Origin: Asaia bogorensis
Lineage (GTDB): Bacteria > Pseudomonadota > Alphaproteobacteria > Reyranellales > Reyranellaceae
Reading direction: 5' to 3'
Assembly (NCBI GenBank): GCA_945889625.1
Contig: CAMDCE010000001.1
Span: 186,001-250,000, forward strand
DNA: 64,000 bases
Positions 1-9,183 of this stretch are shown one piece after another. The position numbers and the translations under genes are program-made. The notes under the pieces were generated by a model that was not told the DNA's origin, did no database searches, and saw nothing but the letters and a program-made list of their open reading frames with translations. Every line of letters starts with the position of its first letter. The stretch's first letter is position 1.

Positions 1-1004
1 ACCACGGCGTCGGGCATCAGGCCGGTCTTGCGGCACTTGATGTCGATGAACTTCTCGCCGCCCAGGTCGGCGCCGAAGCCGGCCTCCGTCACCACATAGT
101 CGGCGAGCTTCAGCGCCGTCGTGGTGGCCAGCACCGAGTTGCAGCCGTGCGCGATGTTGGCGAAGGGTCCGCCATGGATGAAGGCGGGCGTGCCCTCGAG
201 CGTCTGCACCAGGTTGGGCGACAGCGCGTCCTTCAGCAGCACCGTCATCGGCCCGTGTGCCTTGAGGTCGGACGCGCGCACCGGCTTACGCTCGCGGGTG
301 TAGGCCACGATAATATTGCCGAGACGGGTCTTGAGGTCCTCGAGGTCCTTGGCCAGGCAGAAGATGGCCATCACCTCGGAGGCAACCGTGATGTCGAAGC
401 CGTCCTCGCGCGGGAAGCCGTTGGCGACGCCGCCCAGCGAGGAGACGATCTGGCGCAAGGACCGGTCGTTCATGTCGATGGCGCGTCGCCACGCCACGCG
501 GCGGCCGTCGATGGCCAGCGCATTGCCCCAGTAGATGTGGTTGTCGATCAAGGCCGACAGGAGGTTGTGGGCAGCGCCGATGGCGTGGAAGTCGCCGGTG
601 AAATGGAGGTTGATGTCCTCCATGGGCACGACCTGGGCATAGCCGCCGCCGGCGGCGCCGCCCTTCATGCCGAAGCTTGGTCCCAGAGAGGGTTCGCGCA
701 GGCACAGCATTGCCTTCTTGCCGATATGGTTCAGCGCGTCGGTCAGGCCCACGGTGGTCGTGGTCTTGCCCTCGCCCGCCGGAGTCGGCGAAATCGCCGA
801 CACCAGGATCAGCTTGCCGTTGGGCTTGGCCTGCAGCGACTTGATGTAGTCCATCGAGACCTTGGCCTTGTAGTGGCCGTAGGGATCGAGGTTTTCGGCA
901 GCGATGCCGAGCTTCTCGCGCGCCAATTCCATGATCGGCCGCTTCTTGGCTTCCTGGGCGATCTGGATATCGGTCTTCGGACTGGTGTGCTGTGACGCGG
1001 GCAT
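1..1004 (-). CDS. fhs: Formate--tetrahydrofolate ligase (partial, C-terminus outside window)
   Basis: This enzyme joins formate to tetrahydrofolate using ATP, giving 10-formyl-THF in the cytoplasm; the reaction is reversible. About 334 of the usual ~555 residues are visible, and the gene runs off the left edge. The N-terminus reads [17 protein letters not shown]. The family P-loop [11 protein letters not shown] lies near residue 74, and the conserved KCRKTGL segment is at the window edge. It is the last visible gene of the oxalate block, 170 bp after the formyltransferase, with a hairpin repeat in that gap. Its place behind oxc and frc suggests that formyl groups from oxalate enter the folate pool. 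Identity is secure; the direction of flux in vivo is inference. Confidence 0.95.
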   Translation of the reverse strand, partial: MPASQHTSPKTDIQIAQEAKKRPIMELAREKLGIAAENLDPYGHYKAKVSMDYIKSLQAKPNGKLILVSAISPTPAGEGKTTTTVGLTDALNHIGKKAMLCLREPSLGPSFGMKGGAAGGGYAQVVPMEDINLHFTGDFHAIGAAHNLLSALIDNHIYWGNALAIDGRRVAWRRAIDMNDRSLRQIVSSLGGVANGFPREDGFDITVASEVMAIFCLAKDLEDLKTRLGNIIVAYTRERKPVRASDLKAHGPMTVLLKDALSPNLVQTLEGTPAFIHGGPFANIAHGCNSVLATTTALKLADYVVTEAGFGADLGGEKFIDIKCRKTGLMPDAV

Positions 1005-1026
1005 CGGCGGTTTCCTTCCTATTGTT

Positions 1027-1165
1027 CCTCTCCTCCCCCGTCTTCGGGGGAGGTGCCCCGTCTGACGGGGCGGAGGGGGTCATGAGCGCAATTGTCGCCT
1101 CTGACCCCTCCGTCGCCCTTTGAGGGCGACACCTCCCCTTGGCGGACTCCGCCAAGGGGAGGATG
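1027..1165. repeat. Composite hairpin repeat, family A, copy 1
   Basis: Four hairpins lie in a row. CCTCCCCCG pairs across 1032-1053, GCCCCG across 1055-1071, GTCGCCCT across 1112-1130, and a 14-bp stem with a 3-nt loop spans 1132-1162. The middle carries GGGGGTCATGAGCGCAATT and GACCCCTCCG, which recur at about 41,995-42,040. It lies between the formyltransferase and fhs and may attenuate or stabilise the transcript. Confidence 0.75.
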
Positions 1166-1174
1166 TGATCTTTG

Positions 1175-2104
1175 TCAGGTGAAGCGCATACCCGGGGCCA
1201 GCTTGTTGGCCGTTGCGAATTCTCCGGCGCCGACCTTCGGGCCGTCGGCCGGCTTGACGCGCAGCACCTTGATGCGGCCGTCGGCGCAGACGACGGTGAA
1301 GCCGTCGGCACCGACCTCGACGATCTCGCCGTACTTGCCGGCGATGCCCTTGGGATCGCGGGCGGGCAGGGGCTGGATGTCGAAGATCTGCAGGTTCTTG
1401 CCGTCGAGCGTCGACCAGGCACCGGGCGCCGGGTTGCAGCCGCGAATCAGCGGATCGATCTGCCGCCACGACTTGCCCCAATCGATGCGGGCGATATCGG
1501 CGGTGGCGCGGCCCTCGTAGGTCGCAAGCTTGTCGTCCTGCTTGAGGCGCGGTGCCTTGCCTGCTTTCACGAGATCGACCGATTCGAGCATGGCCTCGAC
1601 GCCCATCGGGAACAGGCGGTCGAAATAGACCGTACCCAGCGTGTCCTTCGGACCGATCGGCGTCTTCTTCTGCAACAGCACGTCGCCGGTATCGAGGCCA
1701 TTGTCGGGCCAGAAGATCGACAGGCCGGTTTCCTTCTCGCCCAGGATGATCGGCCAGTTGATGGCCGATGCGCCGCGATAGGCCGGCAAAAGGGAAGGGT
1801 GGTACTGGATCGAGCCGTGCGTCGGGATCTTGAGGAACTCCTCGGGCACGAACAGGGTGACGAAAGCCATGACCTGCAGGTCGGGCTTCAGTGCTTTGAA
1901 TTCCTCCCAGACCTCGGGCTTGCGGTAGGAGACGGGCTGAAAGACCGGCAGCTTGGCGGCGAGTGCCGCTTCCTTCAGAGGATCGGCCTTCTGGCCGGGC
2001 TTCTCCGGCGCCACATAGACGCCGACGACGTTGTCGCCGCGCTTGAGCAAGGCCTCCAGCACGGCCTTGCCGAAGGCCTGCTGGCCATGAACCACGATGC
2101 GCAT
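1175..2104 (-). CDS. Stand-alone folate-dependent formyltransferase / 10-formyl-THF hydrolase-like protein
   Basis: The 309-residue protein resembles methionyl-tRNA formyltransferases. It is closer to the N-terminal hydrolase domain of 10-formyltetrahydrofolate dehydrogenase (ALDH1L1): it shares MRIVVHGQQAFGKAV at the start, YHPSLLPAYRGASAINW around residues 101-117 and GLDTGDVLLQK around 136-146. H102 and D138 sit at the spacing of the ALDH1L1 catalytic pair H106/D142. A formyltransferase C-terminal domain follows from about residue 205. No aldehyde dehydrogenase domain is attached. It lies 3 bp after frc, so the two are probably translated together. I infer that it moves or hydrolyses a formyl group between THF and CoA, formate or water. 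It is unlikely to be the housekeeping fmt, because it sits in an oxalate operon and lacks the def neighbour. Confidence 0.8.
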   Translation of the reverse strand: MRIVVHGQQAFGKAVLEALLKRGDNVVGVYVAPEKPGQKADPLKEAALAAKLPVFQPVSYRKPEVWEEFKALKPDLQVMAFVTLFVPEEFLKIPTHGSIQYHPSLLPAYRGASAINWPIILGEKETGLSIFWPDNGLDTGDVLLQKKTPIGPKDTLGTVYFDRLFPMGVEAMLESVDLVKAGKAPRLKQDDKLATYEGRATADIARIDWGKSWRQIDPLIRGCNPAPGAWSTLDGKNLQIFDIQPLPARDPKGIAGKYGEIVEVGADGFTVVCADGRIKVLRVKPADGPKVGAGEFATANKLAPGMRFT

Positions 2105-2107
2105 GAG

Positions 2108-3556
2108 TTACTCCGCAGCCTGTGCTTTTGGCGCCTGGCCCGTCGCGCCCGATGCCTTGATCTCGGCGATCTCGCGCGGCGTGAACTTCAGCACCTTGGT
2201 CAGGATCTCGTCGGTGTGCTCGCCCAGGAGGGGCGAGCGCGCCACTTCGGTGATGCTGTCCGACATTTTGATCGGGTTGCCGACCGACAGGTACTTGCCG
2301 CGGGTCGGATGATCGACCTCGACGACGGTGCCGGTGTGGCGCAGCGACGGCTCTTCGGCCAGTTCCTTCATCGACAGGATAGGGCCGACAGGGATGTCGA
2401 AGGCATTGCACTCGTTCATGACCTCGAACTTGGTCTTGGTCATGGTCCATTGCTCGATGCGCTGGAAGATCTGCGTCAGTCGCGGCAGGCGCGCCGGCGG
2501 CTTGGCGTAGTCGGGATGGGTCTTCCAGTCGGGCTGGCCGATCAGGTCGCAGATCTTCTCCCACACCGGCGCCTGGGTGATGAAGTAGATGTAGGCGTTG
2601 GGATCGGTCTCCCAGCCCTTGCACTTCAGGATGACGCCGGGCTGGCCGCCGCCCGAATCGTTGCCGGCGCGCGGCACCGACTCGCCGAACGGGATGTTCT
2701 GGCCGAACTGGGTGTATTCCTTCAGTGGGCCATAAGCGAGACGCTGCTGGTCGCGCAGCTTCACGCGGCACAGGTTCAGGACGCCGTCCTGCATCGCCGT
2801 CAGCACGCGCTGGCCGCGGCCGGTGCGCTTGCGCTGGTAGAGTGCGCTGACGATGCCGAGCGCCAGATGCAGGCCGGTGCCGGAGTCGCCAATCTGCGCG
2901 CCGGTCACCAGCGGCAGCCCGTCGTGGAAGCCCGTTGTCGACGCCGAGCCGCCGGCGCATTGCGCCACGTTCTCGTAGACCTTGCAGTCCTCATAGGGGC
3001 CGGGGCCGAAGCCCTTGACCGAAGCCACCACCATGCGCGGGTTGAGTGCATGGATGTGCTCCCAGGTGAGCCCCATGCGGTCGAGCGCGCCGGGCGCGAA
3101 ATTCTCGACCAGCACGTCGCAGGTCTTCACCAGGCGCTCCAGCACCTTCATGCCCTCCTTGCTCTTGGAGTCGAGCGTGATCGAGCGCTTGTTGTGGTTG
3201 AGCATGGTGAAATAGAGGCTGTCGGCATTGGGCACGTCCTGCAGCTGGCCGCGCGTGATGTCGCCGACGCCGGGACGCTCGACCTTGATCACGTCGGCGC
3301 CGAACCACGCCAGAAGCTGCGTGCAGGTCGGGCCGGACTGGACGTGCGTGAAGTCGAGGATCTTGACGCCATCGAGCGCCTTGCCGTCCTTGCCCCAGGG
3401 CTTGGACGAGACCTTGGGCAGGCCGCTGTCATTGGCCTTCCTGGCTACGACCTTGAGCGTCGGCCGGCTAGTACGCTTGAGCGCGGCCTTCGCCTTTACC
3501 TTGGTCTTCGAGGCCATCGCCTTGCCTTTCGCCTTCAGGGCTTTCTTCTTTGCCAT
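2108..3556 (-). CDS. frc: Formyl-CoA:oxalate CoA-transferase
   Basis: A class III CoA-transferase of 482 residues that moves CoA from formyl-CoA to oxalate, giving oxalyl-CoA and formate. From about residue 60 it follows the Oxalobacter enzyme closely: [15 protein letters not shown] (66-80), [36 protein letters not shown], and [10 protein letters not shown], where D224 is the expected catalytic aspartate. The GGGQPG loop is present. The first ~55 residues are an extra Lys/Ala-rich basic tail absent from the 428-residue Oxalobacter protein. The start is supported by GGAGAAGAG placed just upstream. It follows oxc by 18 bp in one operon. Function is confident; the role of the tail is unknown. 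Confidence 0.95.
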   Translation of the reverse strand: MAKKKALKAKGKAMASKTKVKAKAALKRTSRPTLKVVARKANDSGLPKVSSKPWGKDGKALDGVKILDFTHVQSGPTCTQLLAWFGADVIKVERPGVGDITRGQLQDVPNADSLYFTMLNHNKRSITLDSKSKEGMKVLERLVKTCDVLVENFAPGALDRMGLTWEHIHALNPRMVVASVKGFGPGPYEDCKVYENVAQCAGGSASTTGFHDGLPLVTGAQIGDSGTGLHLALGIVSALYQRKRTGRGQRVLTAMQDGVLNLCRVKLRDQQRLAYGPLKEYTQFGQNIPFGESVPRAGNDSGGGQPGVILKCKGWETDPNAYIYFITQAPVWEKICDLIGQPDWKTHPDYAKPPARLPRLTQIFQRIEQWTMTKTKFEVMNECNAFDIPVGPILSMKELAEEPSLRHTGTVVEVDHPTRGKYLSVGNPIKMSDSITEVARSPLLGEHTDEILTKVLKFTPREIAEIKASGATGQAPKAQAAE

Positions 3557-3574
3557 GTCTCTTCTCCGAATGGT

Positions 3575-5314
3575 TTATTTCTTGCGAAGCTTGCTTTGCG
3601 GATTGAGGTTGCCGATGCGGCCGCTCTCGCTGCCGGCCGCCGGGTCGATCACCGCGTTGATCAGGGTCGGCGCGCCGGAGTCCATCGCCGCGTTCACGGC
3701 GCGCTTCAGCTCGTCGGGCGTCGTTGCATTGACGCCGACGCCGCCGAAGGCCTCCATCATCTTGTCGTAGCGCGCGCCTTTGACGAACACGGTCGGCGCG
3801 GGATCCTTGCCGACCGAATTGACGTCGGTGCCGCGATAGATGCCGTCGTTGTTGAAGATGACGACGCAGACCGGCAGGTTGTACCGGCAGATCGTCTCGA
3901 CCTCCATGCCGGAGAAGCCGAAGGCGCTGTCGCCCTCGACGGCGAGCACCGGCTTGCCGGTCTCGACGGCGGCGGCGATGGCCGAACCCATGCCGATGCC
4001 CATGATGCCCCAGGTGCCGACGTCGAGGCGCTTGCGCGGCTTGTACATGTCGATGACGCCGCGCGCGAGATCGAGCGTGTTGGCTCCCTCATTGACCAGG
4101 ATGGCGTCCGGCCGCTCCTTGATGATGGTGCGCAGCACACCCAGCGCGCCGTGATAGTCCATCGGGCTGTTGTTGTTCATCAGGCGCGGCGCCATCTTGG
4201 CGACGTTCTCCTCGCGCTTGGCCGTGATCGCGCCGGTCCAGTCGGCCGGTGCGGACGGCCAGTTGCCGCCCATTCCTTCCAGAAGAGCCGCGACGCAGGA
4301 GCCGATGTCTCCGACCACGGGGGCCACGATCTCGACGTTGCTGTCCATCTCCTTGGGCTCGATGTCGATCTGGATGAACTTCTTGGGCGCGTCGCCCCAG
4401 GTCTTGCCCTTGCCGTGCGACAGCAGCCAGTTCAGCCGGGCGCCGATCAACATGACGACGTCGGAGTCCTTCAGAACGGTCGAGCGCGCAGCACCTGCGC
4501 ACTGCGGATGAGTGTCGGGCAGCAGGCCCTTGGCCATGCTCATGGGCAGGAACGGCACGCCGCTCTTCTCGACCAGGGCGCGGATCGCCTCATCGGCCTG
4601 GGCGTAAGCGGCACCCTTGCCGAGGATGATCAGCGGGCGCTTGGCGCTCTTCAGCACGTCGAGCGCGCGCTTGACCGAGTGAGGTGCCGGAATCTGGGCA
4701 GGTGCTGCGTCGATCACCTTGACGAGAGATTTTTGTCCGGCCGCGGCGTCGATGACCTGGCCGAACAGCTTGGCCGGGAGGTCGAGATAGACGCCGCCCG
4801 GACGGCCCGAGACGGCGGCGCGGATGGCGCGCGCCAGGCCGATGCCGATGTCGGCGGCATGCAGCACGCGGAAGGCCGCCTTGCACAGGGGCTTGGCGAT
4901 GGCCAGCTGGTCCATCTCTTCGTAGTCGCCTTGCTGCAGGTCGACGATCTCGCGCTCCGAGGAGCCCGAGATCAGGATCATCGGGAAGCAATTGGTCGTG
5001 GCGTGGGCGAGCGCCGTCAGTCCGTTCAGGAAGCCGGGCGCCGACACCGTGAGGCAGACGCCGGGTTTTTTGGTGAGGAAGCCGGCGATGGCGGCGGCAT
5101 AGCCTGCGTTCTGCTCGTGGCGGAATGACAGCACGCGGATGCCTGCGGCCTGCGCCATGCGGCCGAAGTCGGTGATCGGGATGCCTGGCACGCCGTAGAT
5201 GGTGGTGAGGCCATTCAGCTTCAGCGCATCGATGACGAGGTGAAAGCCATCGGTCAGGTCCTGCGTGTCTTCTGCCGCCGCTGCGGCGGGCTTCTTCAAT
5301 GCTGTGTCAGGCAT
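3575..5314 (-). CDS. oxc: Oxalyl-CoA decarboxylase
   Basis: A thiamine diphosphate-dependent enzyme of 579 residues that converts oxalyl-CoA to formyl-CoA and CO2 in the cytoplasm. It has the three-domain ThDP fold. The cofactor-activating glutamate is E67 in [15 protein letters not shown]. The substrate-site pair Tyr-Glu is in GDYEEMDQL, and the ThDP/Mg motif runs from GDSAFGFSG to FNNDGIYRG near residue 470. I chose the ATG at 5314 because a GGAGGGGAAC ribosome site precedes it; a longer reading frame would run into the regulator gene. It is 16 bp after the GntR gene and 18 bp before frc, and the two enzymes form the oxalate cycle. Confidence 0.96.
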   Translation of the reverse strand: MPDTALKKPAAAAAEDTQDLTDGFHLVIDALKLNGLTTIYGVPGIPITDFGRMAQAAGIRVLSFRHEQNAGYAAAIAGFLTKKPGVCLTVSAPGFLNGLTALAHATTNCFPMILISGSSEREIVDLQQGDYEEMDQLAIAKPLCKAAFRVLHAADIGIGLARAIRAAVSGRPGGVYLDLPAKLFGQVIDAAAGQKSLVKVIDAAPAQIPAPHSVKRALDVLKSAKRPLIILGKGAAYAQADEAIRALVEKSGVPFLPMSMAKGLLPDTHPQCAGAARSTVLKDSDVVMLIGARLNWLLSHGKGKTWGDAPKKFIQIDIEPKEMDSNVEIVAPVVGDIGSCVAALLEGMGGNWPSAPADWTGAITAKREENVAKMAPRLMNNNSPMDYHGALGVLRTIIKERPDAILVNEGANTLDLARGVIDMYKPRKRLDVGTWGIMGIGMGSAIAAAVETGKPVLAVEGDSAFGFSGMEVETICRYNLPVCVVIFNNDGIYRGTDVNSVGKDPAPTVFVKGARYDKMMEAFGGVGVNATTPDELKRAVNAAMDSGAPTLINAVIDPAAGSESGRIGNLNPQSKLRKK

Positions 5315-5330
5315 GATGTTCCCCTCCCCC

Positions 5331-6020
5331 TCAATCCAGATAGTCGACGTGTTTGGCGACATGCTCGGCCAGGCCAAGCGCGTGCTGGCGGACCAGATCC
5401 TCGGCGCGCTCGGTGTCGCGTGCCTCGAGCGCCTGGATGATGTTCATGTGGTCGCGGATCGACCGGTCGACGCGGTCTTCCTCGCCGATCGTCTCGCGGC
5501 GGATCATGCGCATGTGGGTGAACAGGTTCTCTGCCAGCTGGATCAGCACGTCGTTGCCGCTCAGCCTGATGATCGTCTGGTGGAAGTTGATGTTCACTTC
5601 GGAATACTCGTCGAGCTTGGCGTGCAGCTTGTCGTCCTCGAAGGTGGCGAACATGCGCCGCAGGCCCGCGATATCGGAGTCGCTGGCACGTTCGGTGATC
5701 AGTCGCGCCGCCATGCTTTCCAGCGCCGCCCACGCGGTGATCATCTGGATCACCTCGTCCTTGGTCTTGCGCACGACATAGACGCCGCGCCGCGGCACCG
5801 AGCGCACGAAACCTTCGCGCTCCAACTGCGCCATCGCCTCGCGCACCGGCGTGCGCGAGATGCCGAAGTCCTGCGCGAGCTGGCGCTCGTCGAGCCGGAT
5901 ATCGCTGCGGGAGCGATAGATGTCCGAGGACACGATGACGTTGCGCAACGCCACGTAGGCCTTGTCCTTGAACGTCTCCCGACTGTCGATCGGGGCAACA
6001 ACCAGACGTGCTTCGCTCAT
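5331..6020 (-). CDS. GntR-family transcriptional regulator (FadR/FCD subfamily)
   Basis: The 229-residue protein has an N-terminal winged helix-turn-helix (about residues 18-85, with [20 protein letters not shown]) followed by an all-helical FCD ligand domain. The latter has the metal-site segments [14 protein letters not shown] and [13 protein letters not shown]. Such proteins usually bind carboxylic acids. It lies between the transporter and oxalate genes and is co-directional with both, so it probably senses oxalate or a breakdown product and controls this operon. A perfect 12-bp palindrome 40 bp upstream is a candidate operator. Ligand and mode of action are inferred. Confidence 0.9.
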   Translation of the reverse strand: MSEARLVVAPIDSRETFKDKAYVALRNVIVSSDIYRSRSDIRLDERQLAQDFGISRTPVREAMAQLEREGFVRSVPRRGVYVVRKTKDEVIQMITAWAALESMAARLITERASDSDIAGLRRMFATFEDDKLHAKLDEYSEVNINFHQTIIRLSGNDVLIQLAENLFTHMRMIRRETIGEEDRVDRSIRDHMNIIQALEARDTERAEDLVRQHALGLAEHVAKHVDYLD

Positions 6021-6059
6021 GCTGTGACCGTTCCCCTCAGAAGGTCAGACTGACAATAC

Positions 6060-6071
6060 ATTATGCATAAT
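6060..6071. promoter_or_regulatory. Candidate GntR operator
   Basis: ATTATGCATAAT is a perfect palindrome in an AT-rich patch of the 106-bp gap between tctA and the GntR gene. FCD regulators commonly bind short AT-rich palindromes near their own promoters. The position would suit control of an internal promoter for the regulator-oxc-frc genes. Confidence 0.45.
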
Positions 6072-6126
6072 ACCACGGGGGCGGGGCCGTCCAGTGTCCC
6101 GTGATGCAGCGGCTTTTTCTCTTGGA

Positions 6127-7632
6127 CTACTTGGCCGAAGCCGAGGGCACCAGACGTCCGTAGAGGTTCGACAGGGCCGGCCAGAACATGGCGATCAGGC
6201 CGAGCGCCATGATCGAGCCGACCAGGCCGTTCGACCAAAACACGCCCAAGCTTCCCTGCGAGATCAGCAGCGACTGGCGGAAGGATTCCTCGGCCTTGTC
6301 GCCCAGCACGATAGCCAGGACCATCGGCGCTAGAGGGTAGTTGCACTTCTTCAGGAAGTAGCCCGCTACGCCGAACACCAGCATCATCACGATGTCGAAG
6401 GTGTTGTTGTGCACGCTGTAGGCGCCGATGGCGCAGATCACCAGGATGATCGGTGCGATGATGCCGAAGGGGATGCGCAGGATCGCCGCGAAGAACGGCA
6501 CCATAGTAAGCACGACAATGAGGCCGACGATGTTGCCGAGATACATGCTGGCAATCAGGCCCCAGACGAACTCCTTCTGCTCGACGAACAGCAGTGGGCC
6601 GGGTTGCAGGCCCCAGATCAGCAGGCCGCCCAGCAGTACGGCCGCGGTCGGCGAACCCGGCACGCCGAGCGAAAGCATGGGCAGCAGCGCCGAGGTGCCG
6701 GCGGCGTGCGCCGCGGTCTCGGGCGCTACCACGCCTTCGATCTCGCCGGTGCCGAACTTGTCGCCGTTCCTCGACGCCCGCTTGGCGATGCCGTAGCTCA
6801 TAAACGAGGCGGGCGTGGCGCCGGCCGGGGTGATGCCCATCCAGCAGCCGATCACGCAGGAGCGCAGAGAGGTCATCCAGTAGCGCGGCAGCTCCTTCCA
6901 GGTCTGCCAGACCACCTTGGGATTGATGCCCGCGGCCTTGCCGCGGAATCTGAGCCCTTCTTCCATGGTCAGCAGGATCTCGCCGATGCCGAACAGGCCG
7001 ATTACCGCTATCAGGAAGTCGAAGCCGCTCAGCAGCTCGGTCGAGCCGAAGGTCAGGCGAAGCTGACCCGTCACCGTGTCGGTGCCGACTGCGGCCAGCG
7101 CGAAACCCAGCATCATCGCGGCGATGGTCTTGGTCGGCGGCTCCTTGCCCATGCCGACGAAGCTGCAGAAAGCGAGGAAGAACACCGAGAACTTCTCGGC
7201 CGGTCCGAATTGCAGCGCGAAGCTCGCAACCAGGGGGGCGGCGAGCGTGATGACGATGACGGCGAACAGGGCGCCGACGAAAGACGAGGTGAAAGCGGCC
7301 GTCAGCGCCTCGCCGGCCTGGCCCTTTTGCGCCATGGGATGGCCGTCGAACGTGGTCGCGACCGACCACGGCTCGCCCGGGATGTTGAACAGGATCGAGG
7401 TGATGGCGCCACCGAACAGTGCGCCCCAGTAGATGCAGGACAACAGGATGATCGCCGAGGTCGGCGGCATGCTGAAGGTGAGCGGCAGGAGGATCGCCAC
7501 ACCGTTGGCGCCGCCGAGACCGGGCAGCACGCCGATGATCACGCCCAGCACGATGCCGACGACCATGTAGAGCAGGTTCTGCCAGGTCAACACCACGCCG
7601 AAGCCGACGAGCAGATCGCCGATGCTTTCCAT
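6127..7632 (-). CDS. tctA: Tripartite tricarboxylate transporter, large permease TctA
   Basis: The large membrane subunit of a TTT-type secondary transporter, 501 residues with about ten to twelve hydrophobic segments. It contains the family sequences VLPGLGGANGVAILLPLTF and the second GVPGSPTAAVLLGG repeat, the two pseudo-symmetric substrate-binding loops. The start at 7632 (MESIGDLLVGFG) matches the usual TctA N-terminus and lies 5 bp after the tctB stop; reading further upstream only enters tctB in another frame. With TctB and the periplasmic TctC it should import a carboxylate, probably oxalate given the downstream oxc and frc. The substrate is inference from context. Confidence 0.93.
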   Translation of the reverse strand: MESIGDLLVGFGVVLTWQNLLYMVVGIVLGVIIGVLPGLGGANGVAILLPLTFSMPPTSAIILLSCIYWGALFGGAITSILFNIPGEPWSVATTFDGHPMAQKGQAGEALTAAFTSSFVGALFAVIVITLAAPLVASFALQFGPAEKFSVFFLAFCSFVGMGKEPPTKTIAAMMLGFALAAVGTDTVTGQLRLTFGSTELLSGFDFLIAVIGLFGIGEILLTMEEGLRFRGKAAGINPKVVWQTWKELPRYWMTSLRSCVIGCWMGITPAGATPASFMSYGIAKRASRNGDKFGTGEIEGVVAPETAAHAAGTSALLPMLSLGVPGSPTAAVLLGGLLIWGLQPGPLLFVEQKEFVWGLIASMYLGNIVGLIVVLTMVPFFAAILRIPFGIIAPIILVICAIGAYSVHNNTFDIVMMLVFGVAGYFLKKCNYPLAPMVLAIVLGDKAEESFRQSLLISQGSLGVFWSNGLVGSIMALGLIAMFWPALSNLYGRLVPSASAK

Positions 7633-7637
7633 CGATC

Positions 7638-8144
7638 CTAAAGCCCGAGCCAGTCCTCGAGCGGCCCCTTGGGCAACGGCACAAGGAACCAGTTCTCGAA
7701 TGTCACATAGATCAGGATCGACAGGCCGACGCTGATAGCAAGCGTCAACGGCCAACCGTAGCGGCCGAGATAGCGCATGAAGCCCAGGACCAGCAGGGTG
7801 GAGGCGAGGTAGATGCCGGTCCACGGTATCGCCGCAACATAGAGTGCGAGTGGCCACACCACCTTGAGCACCTGGCGGATCTGGCCCCATTCGGCGAACA
7901 GCTTGCGGCTGTCGCGGCCCATGTAGACGCGGCCGAAGTTGTAGACGCTGGTGAGGACGACGATCAGCCCGATCCAGAACGGGAAGAAGCCGGACTTCGG
8001 ACCTTCCGCCCCCCAACCGGTGCCAACCTTGAGGCTGCCGAAGATCGTGATTGCCCCCAGCAGCGCCATGGCGGCGGCGACGCCCATCTCGACATGGCGT
8101 TGCCCCGGCCCGTTGCGGGGCCCGTCCTTGCTCTCGTCACTCAT
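7638..8144 (-). CDS. tctB: Tripartite tricarboxylate transporter, small permease TctB
   Basis: A 168-residue small membrane subunit with about four hydrophobic segments (roughly residues 18-38, 50-70, 92-125 and 130-158), the usual TctB topology. A short polar N-terminus (MSDESKDGPRNGPGQRH) precedes the first helix. It lies 28 bp after tctC and 5 bp before tctA, the standard TTT gene order. It probably assists TctA in carboxylate uptake; sequence conservation in this family is low, so the call rests partly on position. Confidence 0.9.
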   Translation of the reverse strand: MSDESKDGPRNGPGQRHVEMGVAAAMALLGAITIFGSLKVGTGWGAEGPKSGFFPFWIGLIVVLTSVYNFGRVYMGRDSRKLFAEWGQIRQVLKVVWPLALYVAAIPWTGIYLASTLLVLGFMRYLGRYGWPLTLAISVGLSILIYVTFENWFLVPLPKGPLEDWLGL

Positions 8145-8172
8145 GACCGCCCGTGCTTCCTGGCTGCGACAC

Positions 8173-9183
8173 TCAATTGGTGGCCAGGAATCCCGCTTCC
8201 TTCATCAGGTCGCGATGGCGCTTTTCCTCGTTCTCGACCCACTTGGTGTATTCGGCGCCTGCCATGAAGGACTGGTTGAAGGCGCCGTCCTTCATGAGCT
8301 GCGCCCACTCCGGTGTGGCGCGGACCTTCTTGAACAACTCGACGTAGAAGTCGACCGCATCCTTGGGAACGCCGGCCGGCATGAAGACGCCGCGCAGCAT
8401 CAGATACTCGATGTCGAGTCCCTGCGACTTGCAGGTCGGGATGTCGGCCCACGACTTGTCGCCGGCGATCTTTTCCGTGACCGGCAGGACCTTGCTGTCG
8501 AACACGCACAGCGGGCGAAGTTTGCCGGCGCGCCATTGCGCCACCGCTTCGATCGGATTGTTGACGGTCGAATCGATATGATTGCCGACCAGCTGGACCG
8601 CGACCTCTCCGCCGCCCTTGTAGGGCACATAGGTCATCTTCGTGCCGGTGGCCTTTTCCAGTGCGACGGTGATGATCTGATCTTCCTGCTTCGAGCCGGT
8701 GCCGCCCATCTTGATCTTGCCCGGGGGTGCCGCCTTCAGCGCCGCCACGTACTCCTGCACCGTCTTGTAGGGCGACTCGGCATTGACCCACAGCACGAAT
8801 TCGTCCAGCGACAGCATCGCCACCGGCGTCATGTCCTTCCACGAGAACGGAATGCCCGTGGCGAGCGGCGTGGTGAAAAGGTTCGACAGGGTGATGATCA
8901 GCTTGTGCGGGTTGCCCTTCGATCCCTTGATGTCGAGGAAGCCTTCGCCGCCGGCACCACCGGCCTTGTTGATGACGACCATCGTCTGGTTCATCAGCTT
9001 GTGCTTGGCGACGATGCCTTGGATCATGCGCGCCATTTGATCAGCGCCGCCGCCGGTGCCGGCAGGGACGATGAATTCGACATTGCGCGTTGGCTCCCAA
9101 GCTGCCGCGGGAGTAACGCCAAGGGCTGCCACCGCGGCGCTAGCCGCGATAGCGATCGCACGCAAACGAAGCGTATTGGTCAT
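8173..9183 (-). CDS. tctC: TctC/Bug-family periplasmic solute-binding protein
   Basis: A 336-residue periplasmic binding protein. A signal peptide covers about residues 1-28 with cleavage after PAAA. The Bug-fold signatures are VEFIVPAGTGGGADQMAR and the loop NKAGGAGGEGFLDIKG, which bind carboxylates through main-chain and water contacts. An AGGGAGG ribosome site lies just upstream. It is the first gene of the minus-strand cluster tctCBA-gntR-oxc-frc. Its ligand is probably oxalate or a related small dicarboxylate; this is inferred from the operon. Confidence 0.93.
   Translation of the reverse strand: MTNTLRLRAIAIAASAAVAALGVTPAAAWEPTRNVEFIVPAGTGGGADQMARMIQGIVAKHKLMNQTMVVINKAGGAGGEGFLDIKGSKGNPHKLIITLSNLFTTPLATGIPFSWKDMTPVAMLSLDEFVLWVNAESPYKTVQEYVAALKAAPPGKIKMGGTGSKQEDQIITVALEKATGTKMTYVPYKGGGEVAVQLVGNHIDSTVNNPIEAVAQWRAGKLRPLCVFDSKVLPVTEKIAGDKSWADIPTCKSQGLDIEYLMLRGVFMPAGVPKDAVDFYVELFKKVRATPEWAQLMKDGAFNQSFMAGAEYTKWVENEEKRHRDLMKEAGFLATN

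Noticed and set aside
1175..2104. Housekeeping methionyl-tRNA formyltransferase (fmt)
   Set aside because: The sequence follows the ALDH1L1 hydrolase domain more closely and lies in an oxalate operon without def; true fmt is expected elsewhere.
1172..5128. Plus-strand open frame of about 1300 codons opposite the formyltransferase, frc and oxc genes
   Set aside because: Such long antisense frames are common in GC-rich genomes. The minus strand has clear enzyme motifs and ribosome sites throughout.
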